DNA of 64,000 nt from Microbacterium sp. RU33B. Its GTDB lineage: Bacteria; Actinomycetota; Actinomycetes; Actinomycetales; Microbacteriaceae. Shown in pieces: positions 33,685-43,234 of the stretch. Each line of letters starts with the position of its first letter. Position 1 is the stretch's first letter. The translations under genes were made by a program, and so were the position numbers. The DNA lies in contig NZ_FTPO01000001.1 in NCBI RefSeq assembly GCF_900155915.1, forward strand, positions 868,001 through 932,000. Reading direction: 5' to 3'. The notes beneath the pieces were generated by a model. That model was not told the origin of the DNA, did no database searches, and saw only the letters and a program-made list of their open reading frames with translations.

Positions 33685-35460
33685 GTGTCTGAAAAGACGT
33701 GGCGCACCCGCGCCCTCGCGGGAGGTGCAGGCCTGGTCATCGGTGCCTTCGCACTCGCAGCCTGCTCGGCCCCCGGCGGCGGTGGCGAGTCCACCGAGGC
33801 CCCCGTGGCCGACGCGACCATCACGATCGCCGAGACCAACGAGTTCACGAGCACCAACTCGGCGAGCGCGACCGGAAACCTCGACATCAACGGGAAGGTC
33901 AACTACCTCACCCGCAGTGGCTTCTACTACGTGTCCGACAGCTACGAGGTCGTCCCCGACACCTCGTTCGGCACGTACGAGATCGTCAGCGAAGACCCGC
34001 TCGAGGTGAAGTACACCCTCAACGAGGGCCTCAAGTGGTCGGATGGCGATCCCATCGACACCGACGACCTGATCTTCGGCTGGGCCGCCACCTCGGGTGT
34101 CTTCGACGACGCCACGTTCGACGCCGACGGCGCCGTGGTCTCGGGCACGCAGTACTTCCAGTACGCGGGCAGCACCGAGGGTGTCAACACCTCCACGATC
34201 AAGGATGTCGCCGACGACAAGCTCTCGCTGACGCTCGCGTACGACACCCCCTTCGTCGACTGGAACATCGTCGGACTCATCGACCAGCCCGTCCACGTCG
34301 TGGCCGACAAGGCCGGCGTCGAGGTCGACGAGCTCATCAGCACGATCCTCGAGACGCCCCGTGGCGACGCCGACAACCCCGTCGAGCCCAACGCGACCAT
34401 CAAGGCCGCCGCGGACTTCTGGAACACCGGCTTCGACATGACGTCGCTTCCCGACGACCCGTCGCTGTTCCTCTCGAGCGGCGCCTGGATCATCGACTCG
34501 TGGGAGCCCACGCAGTCGATGACGCTCAAGGTCAACCCCGAGTACACGGGTGACCTCAAGCCGCAGTTCGACACGCTCGTCGTCCGCTTCATCGGCGACC
34601 CGCAGGCGCAGGTCACGGCCCTCCAGAACGAAGAGGTCGACCTCATCGTTCCGCAGGCGTCGGGTGACACGCTCGAGGCGCTCAACGCCATCGACGGCAT
34701 CGAGGTCCTCCAGGGCAGCCAGCTGTCCTACGACCACCTCGACCTCACGTTCGCCGGCCCCTTCGCCGACCAGAACGTGCGTGAGGCCTTCCTGAAGACC
34801 ATCCCGCGTCAGCAGCTCGTCGACACGCTCATCAAGCCGGTCGTCGCCGACGCAGAGGTCCTCAACTCGCAGCTGTTCATCCCGGCACAGCCCGCCTACG
34901 AGGAGGCTGTCGCCGCCAACGGCTCCGACGCCTACGCCGAGGTCGACATCGAGGGCGCCAAGGAGCTCCTCGCCGGTGCGACCCCGACCATCCGCCTGAT
35001 GTACAACATCAACAACCCGAACCGCGTCGCCGCGTTCGAGGCCATCCAGGCCTCGGCTGCCGAGGCCGGCTTCGTGATCGAGGATGTGGGTCGTGAGGAC
35101 TGGGGCTCGCAGCTCGGTTCGGACATCTACGACGCCGTCATCTTCGGCTGGATCAGCCCCGGTGTCGGCAACGGCACCATCCCGCAGATCTTCGCGTCGT
35201 ACGGTGGCTCGAACTTCAACAAGTACGCGAACGCCCGCGTCGACGAGATCGGCACGACGATCCCCGTCACGCTCGACCTCGACGAGATCGACCAGCTCAC
35301 GATCGAGGCCGACACGGAGCTGTTCAAGGACGCCTACGGCCTGCCGCTCTTCCAGGGCCCGGGTCTCGAGGCTCACACCTCGCGTCTGCAGGGTGTGACG
35401 TTCATGGGCAACCAGACCGGACCGCTCTGGAACTTCTGGGAGTGGACCGTCTCGGAGTGA
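33685..35460 (+). CDS. Peptide/oligopeptide ABC transporter substrate-binding lipoprotein
   Basis: 591 residues. GTG 33685 is set by AGGAGG four bases before it. Signal peptide with lipobox LAAC, lipid-modified C27, followed by a Gly/Ser linker. The mature part is a family 5 (OppA/DppA) solute-binding protein: YTLNEGLKWSDGDPIDTDDLIFGW is the classic motif. It captures peptides or similar ligands outside the membrane for the permeases that follow. Its codon use and strong site suggest high expression. Confidence 0.94.
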   Translation: MSEKTWRTRALAGGAGLVIGAFALAACSAPGGGGESTEAPVADATITIAETNEFTSTNSASATGNLDINGKVNYLTRSGFYYVSDSYEVVPDTSFGTYEIVSEDPLEVKYTLNEGLKWSDGDPIDTDDLIFGWAATSGVFDDATFDADGAVVSGTQYFQYAGSTEGVNTSTIKDVADDKLSLTLAYDTPFVDWNIVGLIDQPVHVVADKAGVEVDELISTILETPRGDADNPVEPNATIKAAADFWNTGFDMTSLPDDPSLFLSSGAWIIDSWEPTQSMTLKVNPEYTGDLKPQFDTLVVRFIGDPQAQVTALQNEEVDLIVPQASGDTLEALNAIDGIEVLQGSQLSYDHLDLTFAGPFADQNVREAFLKTIPRQQLVDTLIKPVVADAEVLNSQLFIPAQPAYEEAVAANGSDAYAEVDIEGAKELLAGATPTIRLMYNINNPNRVAAFEAIQASAAEAGFVIEDVGREDWGSQLGSDIYDAVIFGWISPGVGNGTIPQIFASYGGSNFNKYANARVDEIGTTIPVTLDLDEIDQLTIEADTELFKDAYGLPLFQGPGLEAHTSRLQGVTFMGNQTGPLWNFWEWTVSE

Positions 35461-35483
35461 TCCGAGTCTGATCCGACACAGCT

Positions 35484-35515
35484 GGGGGCGGCGGGCCCGA
35501 CGGTCCGTCGCCCCC
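35484..35515 (+). terminator. Strong hairpin after the binding-protein gene
   Basis: 14-bp stem (GGGGGCGGCGGGCC / GGTCCGTCGCCCCC, with two G-U type pairs) and loop CGAC, 23 bp after the lipoprotein stop. It should partly terminate or stabilise the mRNA so that more binding protein than permease is made, as in other opp operons. Confidence 0.65.
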
Positions 35516-35527
35516 GGCATGTGTCAT

Positions 35528-35548
35528 CTCCCGTCCGATCGACGGGAG
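35528..35548 (+). other. Second hairpin before the first permease
   Basis: Perfect 8-bp stem CTCCCGTC / GACGGGAG with loop CGATC, 12 bp after the previous hairpin. The right arm contains a ribosome-site-like GGGAGG, so it could also mask translation of a short ORF that follows. Confidence 0.45.
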
Positions 35549-35635
35549 GTGTCCATGAAGGTGCCGCGCCGGGCCTGACCCCCCGCCCGCGCTGCTGGTA
35601 CCTTGATCACAACTCTCCGAAGGGGGCTGCGCTCC

Positions 35636-37171
35636 TTGCTTTCGTATGTTCTTCGGCGTATCGGCGTATCGGTGCTGATCCTGATCGCCGCGTCGTTCAT
35701 CATGTACATCCTGGTCGCGTGGGCACGCGACCCGCTCTCCGACCTGTATGCGTCGAACAGCCCCAACCGCGATCAGCTGATCGCCCAACGCATCGACTGG
35801 CTGGATCTCGACCAGCCCGTCGTCCTCCGCTGGTTCAACTGGCTCATCGGAGCCGCCCAGTGCGTCGTGCCCTTCGGCGGCTGCGACCTGGGCGTCACGA
35901 TCCAGAACCAGCCCGTCACGATCCTGCTCGGCCGCGCCGTCGGTTCGACGCTGCAGCTCGTCACGGCCTCCACGATCTTCGCGATCGTGCTCGGCATCCT
36001 CGTGGGCATCGTCTCTGCGCTGCGGCAGTACAGCGCCGTGGACTACACGTTCACGTTCGCCAGCTTCTTCTTCTACTCCCTTCCCTCGTTCGTCATGGGT
36101 GTTCTGCTGAAGGTCTTCGTCGCCCTCGGCTTCAACAACTGGCTGCGCGATCCGGTGTTCTCCTGGGCCTGGATCATCATCCTGTCGGTCGTCTCCGGTC
36201 TCTTCTGGCAGGCGGTCATCGGGGGTCCGCGCAACCGGCGCCTCGTGGCCTTCGCCGCGTCGCTGATCACCACCGGCGCGATGCTCTACTTCATGTCGGT
36301 GACCGAGTGGTTCCTCGACCCGTCGCTCGGCCCGGTCATCTCGCCGCTGCTGATCATCGCGTTCGGTGCCGCCATGGTGCTCATCACCGCAGGTCCACGT
36401 GCGCGATTCGCCTGGCGCACCGCCGGGGCGACCGCGATCGTGCTGATCGTCGCCTACTTCGTGCTCCAGATGGTGCTGCCTTCGCTCGAGCTGTGGGGTG
36501 TCGTGCTCCTGTTCGTCGCCGCGATCGCCGTCGGTCTGGTCGCAGGATGGTTCCTCGGCGAGCACGACAAGGGTCAGGCGATGCGCATCGGCGCTCTGAC
36601 GGGCGCCCTGGGCATGGGCGTGATCATCCTCGATCAGTTCATGCAGCGCTGGAGCGACTACCTCACCAACCCCCGTGTCAACGGACGCCCCATCGCGACG
36701 GTCGGCTCGCAGACGCCGAACATCCAGGGCGACTTCTGGATCCACAGCATCGACACGTTCACGCACCTCCTGCTGCCGACGATCAGCCTCATGCTGATCT
36801 CGTTCGCCGGCTACACGCGCTACGCGCGCGGCGGCATGCTGGAGACGCTGAACCAGGACTACATCCGCACGGCGCGCGCCAAGGGTCTGCCCGAGCGCAC
36901 CGTGGTCGGTCGTCACGCCTTCCGCAACTCGCTCATCCCCATCACCACGATCGTGGCGGCGGATGTCGGAGGCCTCATCGGTGGCGCGATCATCACGGAG
37001 CGCATCTTCGCGTTCTCCGGAATGGGCGCCCTGTTCGCGCAGGGGCTCAACGCGGGAGATCCGAATCCCGTGATGGCGTACTTCATCGTCGTGGCCATCT
37101 TCGCGATCACGTTCAACTTCCTCGCCGATCTCAGTTATTCGGCGCTTGACCCGAGAGTGAGGGCCAAGTGA
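35636..37171 (+). CDS. Peptide ABC transporter permease, OppB type with an enlarged middle
   Basis: 511 residues from TTG 35636, preceded by AAGGGGG; TTG 35603 is an alternative that adds 11 residues but lacks a ribosome site. The N-terminal OppB signature (LSYVLRRIGVSVLILIAASFIMYIL) and the C-terminal permease loop with the EAA motif (RTARAKGLPERTVVGRHAFRNSLIPI) are intact. Between them lies an insertion of roughly 180 residues with about five extra hydrophobic segments, which makes it much longer than the usual 310-340. Forms a heterodimer with the next permease. Confidence 0.9.
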   Translation: MLSYVLRRIGVSVLILIAASFIMYILVAWARDPLSDLYASNSPNRDQLIAQRIDWLDLDQPVVLRWFNWLIGAAQCVVPFGGCDLGVTIQNQPVTILLGRAVGSTLQLVTASTIFAIVLGILVGIVSALRQYSAVDYTFTFASFFFYSLPSFVMGVLLKVFVALGFNNWLRDPVFSWAWIIILSVVSGLFWQAVIGGPRNRRLVAFAASLITTGAMLYFMSVTEWFLDPSLGPVISPLLIIAFGAAMVLITAGPRARFAWRTAGATAIVLIVAYFVLQMVLPSLELWGVVLLFVAAIAVGLVAGWFLGEHDKGQAMRIGALTGALGMGVIILDQFMQRWSDYLTNPRVNGRPIATVGSQTPNIQGDFWIHSIDTFTHLLLPTISLMLISFAGYTRYARGGMLETLNQDYIRTARAKGLPERTVVGRHAFRNSLIPITTIVAADVGGLIGGAIITERIFAFSGMGALFAQGLNAGDPNPVMAYFIVVAIFAITFNFLADLSYSALDPRVRAK

Positions 37172-38292
37172 TGACGATCCCCATCGATCCCAGCACCGCA
37201 TCCGCGGGAGAGCCCCAGGCCGGCGGCCCCACCGTCCTCCAAAAGGACGAGAAGGGCACGAGCCAGGGCCGCCTCATCCTGAAGCGCTTCCTGTCGCACA
37301 AGCCCGCGCTGGTGAGCATGATCCTGTTCGTGGCGCTCATCGCGTTCGCCGCGTCGGCCAGCGGCGTCTTCGGAATCCCCGGCTGGTGGCACCTGAACTA
37401 CACGACGCTGTATCCGATCACCGGCGGCGGCAAGCCGACGCTGACCCTCTGGCCGCCGTCGCTCGGCGAGCACCCGTTCGGCCAGAACAACGTCGGCAAG
37501 GACTACTTCGCCATGACGATGCGCGGCATCGTCAACTCGTCCTACGTGATGTTCATCATCGGCCTCACGGGCGCCTTCCTCGGCGTCGTGGTCGGTGCCG
37601 TCGCCGGGTACTACCGCGGGTGGGTGGATGCCGTCCTCATGCGCATCACCGACATCGTGATCGTGATCCCGGTGATCGTGATCGGCGCCGTCGTCGGAAC
37701 CGCAGTGGGCGGGCTCGGTCCCGTGACACTGGCGTTCTTCCTCGGCTTCGTCGCCTGGACCGGCATCGCGCGACTCGTGCGCGCCGAGTTCCTCAGCCTC
37801 CGCGAACGCGAGTTCGTCGAGGCGGCGCGCGTGGCGGGTGCCTCCGACTTCCGGATCATCTTCAAGCACATCCTGCCCAACGCGATGGGTGTGATCATCG
37901 TCTCGACGACGCTGCTCATCGCGGCCGCGATCATCCTGGAGACGGCGCTGTCGTTCCTCGGGTTCGGCATCAAGTCGCCCGAGGTGTCGCTGGGCTCGCT
38001 CATCAGCTCGAACGAGTCGGCTTTCCAGACGCGTCCGTGGCTGTTCTGGTGGCCCGCCGGGTTCATCGTGGTGCTGTCGCTCCTCGTGAACTTCGTCGGC
38101 GACGGTCTGCGCGACGCGTTCGACCCGCGGCAGAAGCGCATCGTCTTCCGCCGCGTGAAGGAACTGCCGGCGGATGCCGCGGTCGTCGACTCGCAGGGTG
38201 TCGTGTCCGATGTGCCCGTGGGGCCGATCACGACGCCGAGCGGTCGCACCACCGAGGACGGGCTCTCGGGCGAGGAGAGGCGACAGCCGTGA
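37171..38292 (+). CDS. Peptide ABC transporter permease, OppC type
   Basis: 373 residues; ATG 37171 overlaps the previous stop by one base (a GTG one codon earlier is possible). The first 40 residues are a charged leader, then six membrane segments with the permease EAA loop EAARVAGASDFRIIFKHILPNAMG. The C-terminal 50 residues are hydrophilic and Pro/Thr/Gly-rich. Pairs with the upstream OppB-like permease. Ends 11 bp before the stop of an antisense gene. Confidence 0.92.
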   Translation: MTIPIDPSTASAGEPQAGGPTVLQKDEKGTSQGRLILKRFLSHKPALVSMILFVALIAFAASASGVFGIPGWWHLNYTTLYPITGGGKPTLTLWPPSLGEHPFGQNNVGKDYFAMTMRGIVNSSYVMFIIGLTGAFLGVVVGAVAGYYRGWVDAVLMRITDIVIVIPVIVIGAVVGTAVGGLGPVTLAFFLGFVAWTGIARLVRAEFLSLREREFVEAARVAGASDFRIIFKHILPNAMGVIIVSTTLLIAAAIILETALSFLGFGIKSPEVSLGSLISSNESAFQTRPWLFWWPAGFIVVLSLLVNFVGDGLRDAFDPRQKRIVFRRVKELPADAAVVDSQGVVSDVPVGPITTPSGRTTEDGLSGEERRQP

Positions 38293-38303
38293 TGCGGGTC
38301 GTC

Positions 38304-38909
38304 TCAGCTCGTCGCGACGAGCGCCCAGACGGTCGCCGCAAGGAGAACGGCGAAGGCCCCCAGCACGGGCGCATCCCACGTGCGGCGCACCGGCACCTCG
38401 TCGGCGACACCCGTCGCGACGCTGCCCGCGTCGAGGCGGCGGCGCCACTGCTCGCGCACCAGGAGGGCGGCGTCGCCGGATTCCGTGCCGATGAGGTCTC
38501 CGGCACGCAGCGGCTCGCCCGACGCCCGCGCTTCGCGGTCGCCGTTGCGGCGGCGCGCCCGCAGCGAGCCGACGAGGCCCGGAGCGGGCGCCGCCCACGC
38601 CGCGAACTTCCCTGCGGGAGTGTGCAGTGTGAGGGCGTAGCGCGTATCGACGTGAACGAGCGCGGCCCACGCGACATCGACGTGATGGGTGACATTGCGC
38701 AGAGTCACGCCGCTGTCGCCCACGCGCACGTACGGACGCCACAGCGCCGCCCACGCGAAGAACGCCAGGAGTGCGGCGGCGGGGTACAGACTCACGAAGC
38801 GCGCGTCGCCCGCCACGACGGCCGAACCCACCATGAAGGCGCTGAGCGCCCAGACGATGACCGCGACGATGCGATTGAAGCGCGAATGCAGCGTGATGTC
38901 GTGGCCCAT
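38304..38909 (-). CDS. PH-domain membrane protein, antisense within the opp cluster
   Basis: 201 residues: two N-terminal membrane segments (about 12-30 and 38-57), a PH-like beta sandwich (YVRVGDSGVTLRNVTHHVDVAWAALVHVDTRYALTLHTPAGKFAAWAAPAPG), and a C-terminal membrane helix (about 181-200). Small actinobacterial bPH proteins of this kind have no assigned role. It lies on the minus strand between the OppC-like permease and the ATPase gene, converging on one and diverging from the other. Confidence 0.82.
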   Translation of the reverse strand: MGHDITLHSRFNRIVAVIVWALSAFMVGSAVVAGDARFVSLYPAAALLAFFAWAALWRPYVRVGDSGVTLRNVTHHVDVAWAALVHVDTRYALTLHTPAGKFAAWAAPAPGLVGSLRARRRNGDREARASGEPLRAGDLIGTESGDAALLVREQWRRRLDAGSVATGVADEVPVRRTWDAPVLGAFAVLLAATVWALVATS

Positions 38910-38947
38910 GTCTCCATTCTTTCAACTCAGGAAGTCAGGAACGACCG

Positions 38948-40714
38948 ATGAACCAGCTGCGCGACCGCCACGGCGTCACGGGGCCGCTCCTCGAGGTGGA
39001 CGGCCTGTCGGTCGATTTCGCCGTCGACAACTTCTGGATCCCCGCGGCCAAGGATCTCCAGTACTCCGTCTCCGCAGGCAAGTGCCTCGCCATCGTGGGG
39101 GAGTCCGGCTCCGGCAAGAGCGCGAGCTCGATGTCGATGCTGGGCCTCCTTCCCAAGAACGCGCGTGTGACCGGGAGCGTCCGCCTCGCGGGCCGTGAGA
39201 TCCTCGGGCTCAAGGGCGACGACCTCCAGCGCGTCCGCGGCAGCGAGATCGCCGTGATCTTCCAGGAGCCGATGACGGCGCTGAACCCTGTGTTCACGGT
39301 GGGCTTCCAGATCGTCGAGACGCTGCGCATCCACACCGGGATGACCCCGAGCGAGGCGAAAGAGCGGGCTCTCGAGCTCCTGTCCCTCGTCGAGCTGCCC
39401 GACCCGCTCAAGGCGTACAACTCCTACCCGCACCAGCTCTCCGGCGGTCAGCGTCAGCGCGCGATGATCGCGCAGTCGATCTCGTGCGACCCGTGGCTGC
39501 TGATCGCGGATGAGCCCACGACGGCGCTCGACGTGACGGTGCAGGCCGAGATCCTCGACCTGATGCGCGACCTGCGCCACCGCCTCGATTCGGCGATCCT
39601 CCTCATCACGCACGACATGGGTGTCGTCGCCGACCTCGCCGACTACATCGTCGTCATGCGCAACGGCGTGATCGTCGAGCGCGGCACCGTCGAAGGGGTG
39701 TTCGCGAATCCGCAGCATCCCTACACCCAGCAGCTCCTCGCCGCCGTCCCGCGCATCGGCGCCGTCGGCGACGGGGAGGTCATCGACACGACGGCTGCTC
39801 TCGCGGGCGACACGTCGGCGATCCGTCTTGCGGATGTCGCGGCGGAAGAGGACGCCGCGCGCCGCGCGGGTCTCGGTACGCCCGTGCTGTCGTTCGACAA
39901 CGTCGCCATCGACTACCCGAAGAAGGGCCGCGTCCCCGCGTTCCGCGCCGTCGAGGACGCCACGTTCGCGATCTATCCCGGCGAGGTCACCGGCCTCGTC
40001 GGCGAGTCCGGCTCGGGCAAGACGACCGTGGGACGCGCAGCGATCGGTCTGCTCCCGATCGCCGAGGGCGCGGCGAACGTGGTGGGCCACGACATCTCGA
40101 ACGCGAACCGCCGCCTCCTGCACCAGGTGCACAAGGATGTCGGCATCGTCTTCCAGGATCCGTCGTCGTCGCTCAACCCGCGTCTGCCGGTCGGTCAGTC
40201 GATCGGCGAGCCGCTGCTCCTGGCGGGCATCGCGAAGGGCGGCAAGCTCGAGACGCGCGTCAAGGAGCTCCTCGACTCGGTCGAGCTTCCTCGCTCGTAC
40301 AGCTCCCGCTATCCGCACGAGCTCTCCGGTGGGCAGAAGCAGCGCATCGGCATCGCGCGCGCCCTGGCGCTGCAGCCCAAGCTGCTGATCGCCGACGAGC
40401 CGACCTCGGCCCTCGACGTCTCGGTGCAGGCGACGGTGCTCGAGCTGCTGAAGCGTCTGCAGGCCGACCTCGGCTTCGCCTGCCTGTTCATCAGCCACGA
40501 CCTCGCCGTCGTCGACACGCTCGCCGACCGCATCATCGTGATGCACCACGGCAAGATCGTCGAGCAGGGTGCGACCGGACAGATCCTGCGCGCGCCGAAG
40601 GAGGCCTACACGCAGCGCCTCATCGCCGCCGTGCCGGTGCCCGATCCCGCGGAGCAGCGCAAGCGTCGCGAGGCTCGCGCCGCGATCCTGGAGGCGGACC
40701 GCGCCGCTTCCTGA
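38948..40714 (+). CDS. Fused OppD-OppF dual ATPase of the peptide importer
   Basis: 588 residues with two complete ABC modules. Module 1: Walker A GESGSGKS at 51-58, signature LSGGQ at 164-168. Module 2: Walker A GESGSGKT at 352-359, signature LSGGQ at 459-463. Each carries an oligopeptide-transporter C-terminal extension (NPQHPYTQQLLAA after the first, APKEAYTQRLIAAVP after the second). It energises both permeases. It is separated from them by the antisense PH gene, so it needs its own promoter; GGAACG precedes the ATG. Confidence 0.94.
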   Translation: MNQLRDRHGVTGPLLEVDGLSVDFAVDNFWIPAAKDLQYSVSAGKCLAIVGESGSGKSASSMSMLGLLPKNARVTGSVRLAGREILGLKGDDLQRVRGSEIAVIFQEPMTALNPVFTVGFQIVETLRIHTGMTPSEAKERALELLSLVELPDPLKAYNSYPHQLSGGQRQRAMIAQSISCDPWLLIADEPTTALDVTVQAEILDLMRDLRHRLDSAILLITHDMGVVADLADYIVVMRNGVIVERGTVEGVFANPQHPYTQQLLAAVPRIGAVGDGEVIDTTAALAGDTSAIRLADVAAEEDAARRAGLGTPVLSFDNVAIDYPKKGRVPAFRAVEDATFAIYPGEVTGLVGESGSGKTTVGRAAIGLLPIAEGAANVVGHDISNANRRLLHQVHKDVGIVFQDPSSSLNPRLPVGQSIGEPLLLAGIAKGGKLETRVKELLDSVELPRSYSSRYPHELSGGQKQRIGIARALALQPKLLIADEPTSALDVSVQATVLELLKRLQADLGFACLFISHDLAVVDTLADRIIVMHHGKIVEQGATGQILRAPKEAYTQRLIAAVPVPDPAEQRKRREARAAILEADRAAS

Positions 40715-40729
40715 GTGCCCGCCATACGT

Positions 40730-40747
40730 CGGGCGACGCGTCGCCCG
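40730..40747. repeat. 18-bp perfect palindrome before typA
   Basis: CGGGCGACGCGTCGCCCG is its own reverse complement. It lies 15 bp after the OppDF stop and 61 bp before the typA start, close to a TAGAAT -10 candidate at 40749-40754, so it could bind a dimeric regulator or fold as a cruciform or hairpin. Confidence 0.5.
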
Positions 40748-40750
40748 GTA

Positions 40751-40787
40751 GAATGGGATGCCCCCGCCTCCGGGGAACATCCCATTC
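40751..40787 (+). terminator. Long hairpin with T-rich tail between oppDF and typA
   Basis: GAATGGGATG pairs exactly with CATCCCATTC, and CCCCG with CGGGG inside. TTCTTCT follows. It could terminate oppDF transcription, or act as a leader element of typA, whose ribosome site (AAGGA) begins only a few bases later. Confidence 0.6.
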
Positions 40788-40808
40788 TTCTTCTGCAAGG
40801 ACCTTTTC

Positions 40809-42719
40809 ATGGCGCGCGCCCTCCGTCCGGACCTCCGAAACGTCGCGATCGTCGCGCACGTCGACCACGGCAAGACGACGCTCGTCGATGCGATGCTCCG
40901 TCAGACCGGCTCCTTCGGCTCGCACGAGCACATGGAGGAGCGCGCGATGGACTCCAACGACCTGGAGCGTGAGAAGGGCATCACGATCCTCGCCAAGAAC
41001 ACGGCGATCACCTACAGCGGCATCCACACCGACGTGCCCGTCACGATCAACGTGATCGACACGCCCGGCCACGCCGACTTCGGCGGCGAGGTGGAGCGCG
41101 GCCTGTCGATGGTCGACGGCGTGGTGCTGCTCGTAGACGCGAGCGAGGGCCCGCTGCCGCAGACCCGCTTCGTGCTGCGCAAGGCGCTCGAGGCGAAGCT
41201 TCCCGTCATCCTCCTGGTCAATAAGACCGACCGCCCGGATGCGCGCATCTCCGAGGTCGAGGAGGAGGCCCACGATCTGCTGCTCGGTCTCGCGTCCGAC
41301 CTCGTCGACGACGTGCCCGACCTCGATGTCGATGCCCTGCTCGACGTGCCCGTCGTCTACGCGTCCGGCCGCGCCGGCGCGGCATCCCGCACGCGTCCCG
41401 AGAACGGCTCGCTGCCCGACAACGACGATCTCGAGCCGCTCTTCGAGGCGATCCTCGAGCACGTTCCGGCGCCCGAGTACGACGACGAGGCCCCGCTGCA
41501 GGCCTGGGTCACCAACCTCGACTCCAGCCCGTTCCTCGGCCGCCTCGCGCTGCTGCGCGTGTTCAACGGCACCCTGAAGAAGGGGCAGACTGTGGCCTGG
41601 GTGCGTGCCGACGGCACCACGAGCAACGCCCGCATCACCGAGCTGCTCAAGACCCGTGCCCTCGACCGCTACCCCGCGGAGAGCGCCGGCCCCGGCGACA
41701 TCGTCGCGATCGCCGGCTTCGAGGACATCACGATCGGCGAGACGATCGCCGACCCCGAAGACGTTCGTCCGCTGCCGCAGATCCACGTCGACGATCCCGC
41801 GATCTCCATGACCATCGGAACGAACACGAGCCCGCTCGTCGGCAAGGTCAAGGGCCACAAGCTCACGGCGCGCATGGTCAAGGACCGCCTGGACCGCGAG
41901 CTCGTCGGAAACGTGTCGCTCAAGGTCGTCGACATCGGACGACCGGATGCCTGGGAGGTGCAGGGACGCGGCGAGCTCGCTCTCGCGATCCTCGTCGAGA
42001 ACATGCGCCGCGAGGGCTTCGAGCTCACGGTCGGAAAGCCGCAGGTGGTCACGAAGTCCATCGACGGCAAGACCCACGAGCCCTTCGAGCACCTCACGAT
42101 CGACGCACCCGAGGAGTACCTCGGCGCGATCACGCAGCTGCTCGCCGCCCGCAAGGGACGCATGGACAACATGACCAACCACGGCACCGGCTGGGTGCGC
42201 ATGGAGTTCATCGTGCCCTCGCGCGGCCTCATCGGCTTCCGCACGGAGTTCCTCACGACCACCCGTGGCACGGGCATCGCGAACGCGATCTCGCACGGCT
42301 ACGAGCCGTGGGCCGGACACATCGTGACGCGTCAGAACGGCTCGATCGTCGCGGACCGGTCCGGCGTCGTGACCCCCTTCGCGATCATCGCCCTGCAGGA
42401 GCGCATGTCGTTCTTCGTGCAGCCGACGCAGGAGGTCTACGAGGGCATGGTCATCGGCGAGAACTCGCGCTCCGACGACATGGACGTCAACATCACGAAG
42501 GAGAAGAAGCTCACCAACATGCGCTCTTCCACCTCGGATTCGTTCGAGTCGATGACGCCCCCGCGCCAGCTCTCGCTCGAGGAGAGCCTCGAGTTCGCGC
42601 GCGACGACGAATGCGTCGAGGTCACGCCCGAGATCGTGCGCATCCGCAAGGTGAACCTCGACGCCAACGAGCGCGCACGCGCCACCTCGCGCCTCAAGCG
42701 ACAGGACGCCAACGCGTAA
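40809..42719 (+). CDS. typA: Translational GTPase TypA/BipA
   Basis: 636 residues from ATG 40809; the upstream in-frame ATG is inside the hairpin region and less likely. G1 AHVDHGKT at 16-23, switch I with EREKGITI, G3 DTPGHADF, G4 NKTD. Domains II and III follow the EF-G order, with a C-terminal BipA-specific domain ending in a Lys-rich tail. It binds the ribosome and supports growth under cold and other stress. Confidence 0.97.
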   Translation: MARALRPDLRNVAIVAHVDHGKTTLVDAMLRQTGSFGSHEHMEERAMDSNDLEREKGITILAKNTAITYSGIHTDVPVTINVIDTPGHADFGGEVERGLSMVDGVVLLVDASEGPLPQTRFVLRKALEAKLPVILLVNKTDRPDARISEVEEEAHDLLLGLASDLVDDVPDLDVDALLDVPVVYASGRAGAASRTRPENGSLPDNDDLEPLFEAILEHVPAPEYDDEAPLQAWVTNLDSSPFLGRLALLRVFNGTLKKGQTVAWVRADGTTSNARITELLKTRALDRYPAESAGPGDIVAIAGFEDITIGETIADPEDVRPLPQIHVDDPAISMTIGTNTSPLVGKVKGHKLTARMVKDRLDRELVGNVSLKVVDIGRPDAWEVQGRGELALAILVENMRREGFELTVGKPQVVTKSIDGKTHEPFEHLTIDAPEEYLGAITQLLAARKGRMDNMTNHGTGWVRMEFIVPSRGLIGFRTEFLTTTRGTGIANAISHGYEPWAGHIVTRQNGSIVADRSGVVTPFAIIALQERMSFFVQPTQEVYEGMVIGENSRSDDMDVNITKEKKLTNMRSSTSDSFESMTPPRQLSLEESLEFARDDECVEVTPEIVRIRKVNLDANERARATSRLKRQDANA

Positions 42720-42750
42720 GGCATCCGTCATCCTCGAGTGAGGGCGACGA

Positions 42751-42783
42751 CGAAGAGCCCGTCGGGATCCGGCGGGCTCTTCG
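42751..42783. terminator. Terminator shared by typA and the DUF2200 gene
   Basis: 11-bp perfect stem CGAAGAGCCCG / CGGGCTCTTCG with an 11-base loop, between the two convergent stop codons. No U-tract. Confidence 0.65.
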
Positions 42784-42788
42784 TGCAC

Positions 42789-43130
42789 CTACGTGCGGAG
42801 GATCTTCTCCAAGGGGCGACCCTTCGCGAGCTCGTCGACGAGCTTGTCGAGGTAGCGGATCCGCCGCATGAGCGGATCCTCCACCTCCTGCACGCGGACG
42901 CCGCAGACGACTCCGGTGATGAGCGTGGCGTTGGGGTGGAGGTCGGCGTCGGCGAAGAAGTCCTCGAACGTCGTGTGCTCGGCGAGATGCTGCTTCAGCG
43001 CGGCATCGTCGAAGCCCGTCAGCCACTCGATCACCTGATCGAGCTCCGCCGCCGTGCGGCCCTTGCGCTCGACCTTCGTGACGTAGAGCGGATACACCGC
43101 CGCGAAGGCGGTGGAGTAGATCCGGTGCAT
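42789..43130 (-). CDS. DUF2200 family protein
   Basis: 113 residues beginning [17 protein letters not shown], the family hallmark, then [22 protein letters not shown] and a Tyr/Lys-rich end. The longer open frame upstream is not used, since the conserved start coincides with ATG 43130. Function of DUF2200 is unknown; the proteins are found widely in bacteria and fungi-associated genomes. Confidence 0.9.
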   Translation of the reverse strand: MHRIYSTAFAAVYPLYVTKVERKGRTAAELDQVIEWLTGFDDAALKQHLAEHTTFEDFFADADLHPNATLITGVVCGVRVQEVEDPLMRRIRYLDKLVDELAKGRPLEKILRT

Positions 43131-43234
43131 GAGCCGAATGGTACTCCGCGCGGCCGACAGCGTGGCGGGGAACGGTCCACGCATGGCAGGGCGGCCGCCG
43201 GTGTCCGTCCGAGCCCCTCGCTAGGCTCGATCGG

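Noticed and set aside
35555..35578. Seven-codon ORF MKVPRRA with a GGGAGG site
   Set aside because: Too short to support as a gene; reported only as part of the hairpin region.
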